A stretch of DNA of 6,903 nucleotides from NCBI GenBank assembly GCA_036567845.1, contig DATCTT010000064.1, positions 1-6,903 of the forward strand, in the 5' to 3' direction. The translations under genes were made by a program, and so were the position numbers. The DNA comes from MWAR01 sp036567845. GTDB taxonomy: Bacteria > Muiribacteriota > Ozemobacteria > Ozemobacterales > Ozemobacteraceae. The notes under the pieces were generated by a model that did no database searches, had not been told where the DNA came from, and saw only the letters and a list, made by a program, of their open reading frames with translations. Positions 6,501 to 6,903 of this stretch are shown here, one piece after another (position 1 is the stretch's first letter; each line of letters opens with the position of its first letter).

Positions 6501-6694
6501 TGCTGCGGCTTCTTGAATTGGCCAAACTCTGGCAGGTGGAGTGGGAGCGAAATATATATATTACAATATTTATATTGCAGTGCCGATATGCCAATCGATG
6601 GGACATGGTGGAGAAAGTGATTTTCTCGGACGTCTGCGACCTGGCCAACACCTTCCTCGGCTGCGACCTTCTGAAAAACCGGGGGAGGCGGTAA
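3491..6694 (+). CDS. Large protein with Lon-type (S16) Ser-Lys peptidase domain and long C-terminal helical region, 1067 aa
   Basis: Residues about 160-328 match the Lon proteolytic domain. The nucleophile region reads ATDGSSGSLAMWAAL, aligning with Lon's KDGPSAGIAM and placing the catalytic Ser at 236. The strand GGALAVTGKLDASGLVEGVA corresponds to Lon's ADVAMTGEI-LRG stretch. The general-base Lys aligns at 280 in TEMKAKIAL, 44 residues after the Ser and close to the spacing in Lon. FPHVVVPSADLEKG follows as in Lon's VLIP strand. Both dyad residues are kept, so the domain should be active. There is no Walker A/B or AAA+ module, so it cannot unfold substrates as true Lon does. Residues 1-155 are helical and unassigned; residues 330-1067 are long, rich in Leu, Arg and Trp, probably alpha-helical repeats, with no recognised motif. 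I chose ATG 3491, which overlaps the previous stop by 11 bases; GTG 3464 would add nine residues. No membrane segment is visible. Likely role: regulated cleavage of an operon partner. Confidence 0.78.
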   Translation: MNADSSDAAGSRQEVLQHFQARLRLLLHPRLATDEDVNSAFPDRPVTGTPALSVLVRFGRMLPLPIGLLSRSRKIHRNLIDRCLEQMEADLGEAREGEIARITMFPEDLHVVAREICTEIPDEIEFTDRLRAIAERKAELLKGRMGAPGKALEHLPELAFPVVLGAGEQPVVVWETVFTGNIATAFQPAGLDAGPNFARGIEQAGDLIRKRFGDSVDTGILCPATHLFGLATDGSSGSLAMWAALWLSVMGIRVPGGALAVTGKLDASGLVEGVADTEMKAKIALSCGFPHVVVPSADLEKGPAWMKRDSRIIGVRSCDQFHEWLLLADPEYSARGKLFHVARGVCPQKLLPASDAIRPLVAADLEAGTWMDTWRNLRRVARESPRGGSASRWQTVVEACRTALGNLLEENLEVRISRKRWFGLFRAIVPESVFLLHLPLLLERFGRHERALADQLYVRLGHRFADQDLQLDLALKWGTELFTSPALSPGMRDREFRERYPLLSWLLFSDPFAALEAMAGWNPLTPLEKLWWDNIFEGLQRLDPAELANPRNVNRQCLRRILASAARVSSSPGGQRLRGMTLGSWEFRPVVVNETPIDRRPVRMLRILLLSKRLTRAEGQILSRHFRAHIESRHPTETERLLVEDLLQCRRADAEERMRLVQRCSDSALQMLNVCKGVFTKKQRKSRGTRNWICLLQDAWGREAESDPDAAEENRRKRIRSLDISLNRALDNLLTGKIGDAQESAFQFLVNPALALARITLAFEADGRDEGLGNRCLDAWYSFAVNTPLPGLGYRSDLVRECLLHWAGRLTGGRHLPKPSRSLRRSLGLSFWSGFYAADGNQKTLVPMQRLRKWILGAVRNGSPSVIWLPELESLLSPQEWNLLEERLLDHYRAPAKKADKTGREQDLLGLRMYRAAFSKQEIWTVFPADWFLPVDLWKKSLCDKTQRAHTKEEGLVPIGIGWLRGRFPWGLGRRLAGRRGFTPVAPACRELFSPKGRRPFERLLRLLELAKLWQVEWERNIYITIFILQCRYANRWDMVEKVIFSDVCDLANTFLGCDLLKNRGRR
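6550..6577. repeat. AT-only island with (AT)5 and an inverted repeat inside the protease gene
   Basis: Of the 27 bases at 6550-6576, 26 are A or T, inside an otherwise GC-rich gene. It holds a five-unit AT dinucleotide run (6552-6561) and a perfect inverted repeat, CAATAT-TT-ATATTG (6564-6577). It encodes residues 1021-1029 or so (N-I-Y-I-T-I-F-I-L) and uses the codon ATA three times. The reading frame continues through it to the stop at 6692-6694. Confidence 0.8.
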
Positions 6695-6730
6695 CGCGCC
6701 ACCGGGCAGCAACCGCCGTCGTCTGTGAGT

Positions 6731-6901
6731 TCAGGGGCGGGTGCTGATGCTGCCCGAGTGGAGCATGCATTTGATCGATTTGATGCCGTTTTTGCCGCAT
6801 TCGCCCGGCATGTGACCGCACGGGAGGCGGCCGTCGTTTTTCGGGGGCTGCTGCACCAGAGGGGGGGCCGGCGGTTTCGGTTTGGCGGGTTCGCGCGTCG
6901 G
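6731..6901 (-). CDS. 3' end of a convergent gene with Pro-rich linker and Cys/His tail (partial)
   Basis: On the minus strand a frame open from the right edge (first full codon ending at 6899) reads 56 residues to TGA at 6731-6733. It begins with a proline/lysine-rich stretch typical of linkers (EPAKPKPPAPPLVQQPPKN) and continues with a compact tail containing PCGHMPGECGKNGIKSIKC, where Cys-x-His-x5-Cys and a further Cys ten residues on could bind zinc or form disulfides. Nearly all third codon positions are G or C, more consistently than in the competing + strand frame over the same bases. The start lies beyond the window, so the function cannot be named. It converges on the protease gene, with 36 bases between the two stops. 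Confidence 0.42.
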   Translation of the reverse strand, partial: PTREPAKPKPPAPPLVQQPPKNDGRLPCGHMPGECGKNGIKSIKCMLHSGSISTRP

Positions 6902-6903
6902 CG

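Larger units (their letters stand above)
1051..6694 (+). other. Predicted four-gene operon: PemK-like / sigma-like / zinc-finger anti-sigma-like / Lon-like protease
   Basis: All four genes are on the same strand and each start codon lies inside the end of the preceding gene: 8 bases shared at 1472-1479, 4 at 2497-2500 (ATGA) and 11 at 3491-3501. Such overlaps usually mean translational coupling and stoichiometric expression. There is no internal terminator or gap. A terminator lies upstream; none with a T-run is visible after 6694. Confidence 0.85.

Noticed and set aside
6687..6717. GGCGGT (6687-6692) pairing with ACCGCC (6712-6717) as a terminator after the protease gene
   Set aside because: Only six base pairs around a 19-base loop, no T-run, and the stem overlaps the stop codon; it is likely chance in GC-rich DNA.
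1..6903. CRISPR array or cas gene, suggested by the CalpL/T/S parallel
   Set aside because: No spaced direct repeats and no Cas-like protein were seen on either strand.

Overview
The window is a GC-rich stretch of bacterial chromosome or large accessory element. It contains no tRNA, rRNA, CRISPR array, transposase or phage structural gene. Gene spacing, Shine-Dalgarno sequences and the zf-HC2/sigma-type gene pair are bacterial. The taxon cannot be fixed from the sequence; GC-rich third positions and large multidomain proteins suit many lineages.

Layout. (1) Positions 3-899 hold the 3' part of a gene for a protein with TPR-like helical repeats and a C-terminal cold-shock-like OB fold. It is closed by a very strong terminator, a perfect 40-nt palindrome plus T4. 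(2) A 151-base intergenic stretch (900-1050) carries that terminator, a second small palindrome and a weak candidate promoter. (3) Positions 1051-6694 hold four genes on the + strand that overlap each other by 8, 4 and 11 bases, so they almost certainly form one translationally coupled operon. They encode a 142-aa PemK/MazF-like SH3-barrel protein, a divergent sigma-70/ECF-like factor of 342 aa, a 334-aa protein with an N-terminal zinc finger of the anti-sigma (zf-HC2) pattern, and a 1067-aa protein carrying a Lon-type (S16) serine-lysine peptidase domain without an ATPase. (4) Positions 6695-6903 probably contain the 3' end of a convergent minus-strand gene with a proline-rich linker and a Cys/His-containing tail.

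How it may work. The main point of interest is sigma-like factor, zinc-finger anti-sigma-like protein and Lon-family protease in consecutive overlapping genes. The known analogue is the CRISPR-associated CalpL/CalpT/CalpS set, in which a Lon-family protease cleaves an anti-sigma-type protein and releases an ECF sigma factor. Here there is no visible CRISPR or SAVED component. The protease instead carries about 155 residues ahead of the catalytic domain and about 740 residues of probably helical sequence after it. My inference is a protease-triggered transcriptional switch, with the long C-terminal region as the likely sensor or scaffold and the PemK-like protein as effector, modulator or structural relative of the SH3-like segment suspected in the anti-sigma-like protein. 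Domain calls for the small protein and the sigma factor rest on pattern recognition and need profile searches.
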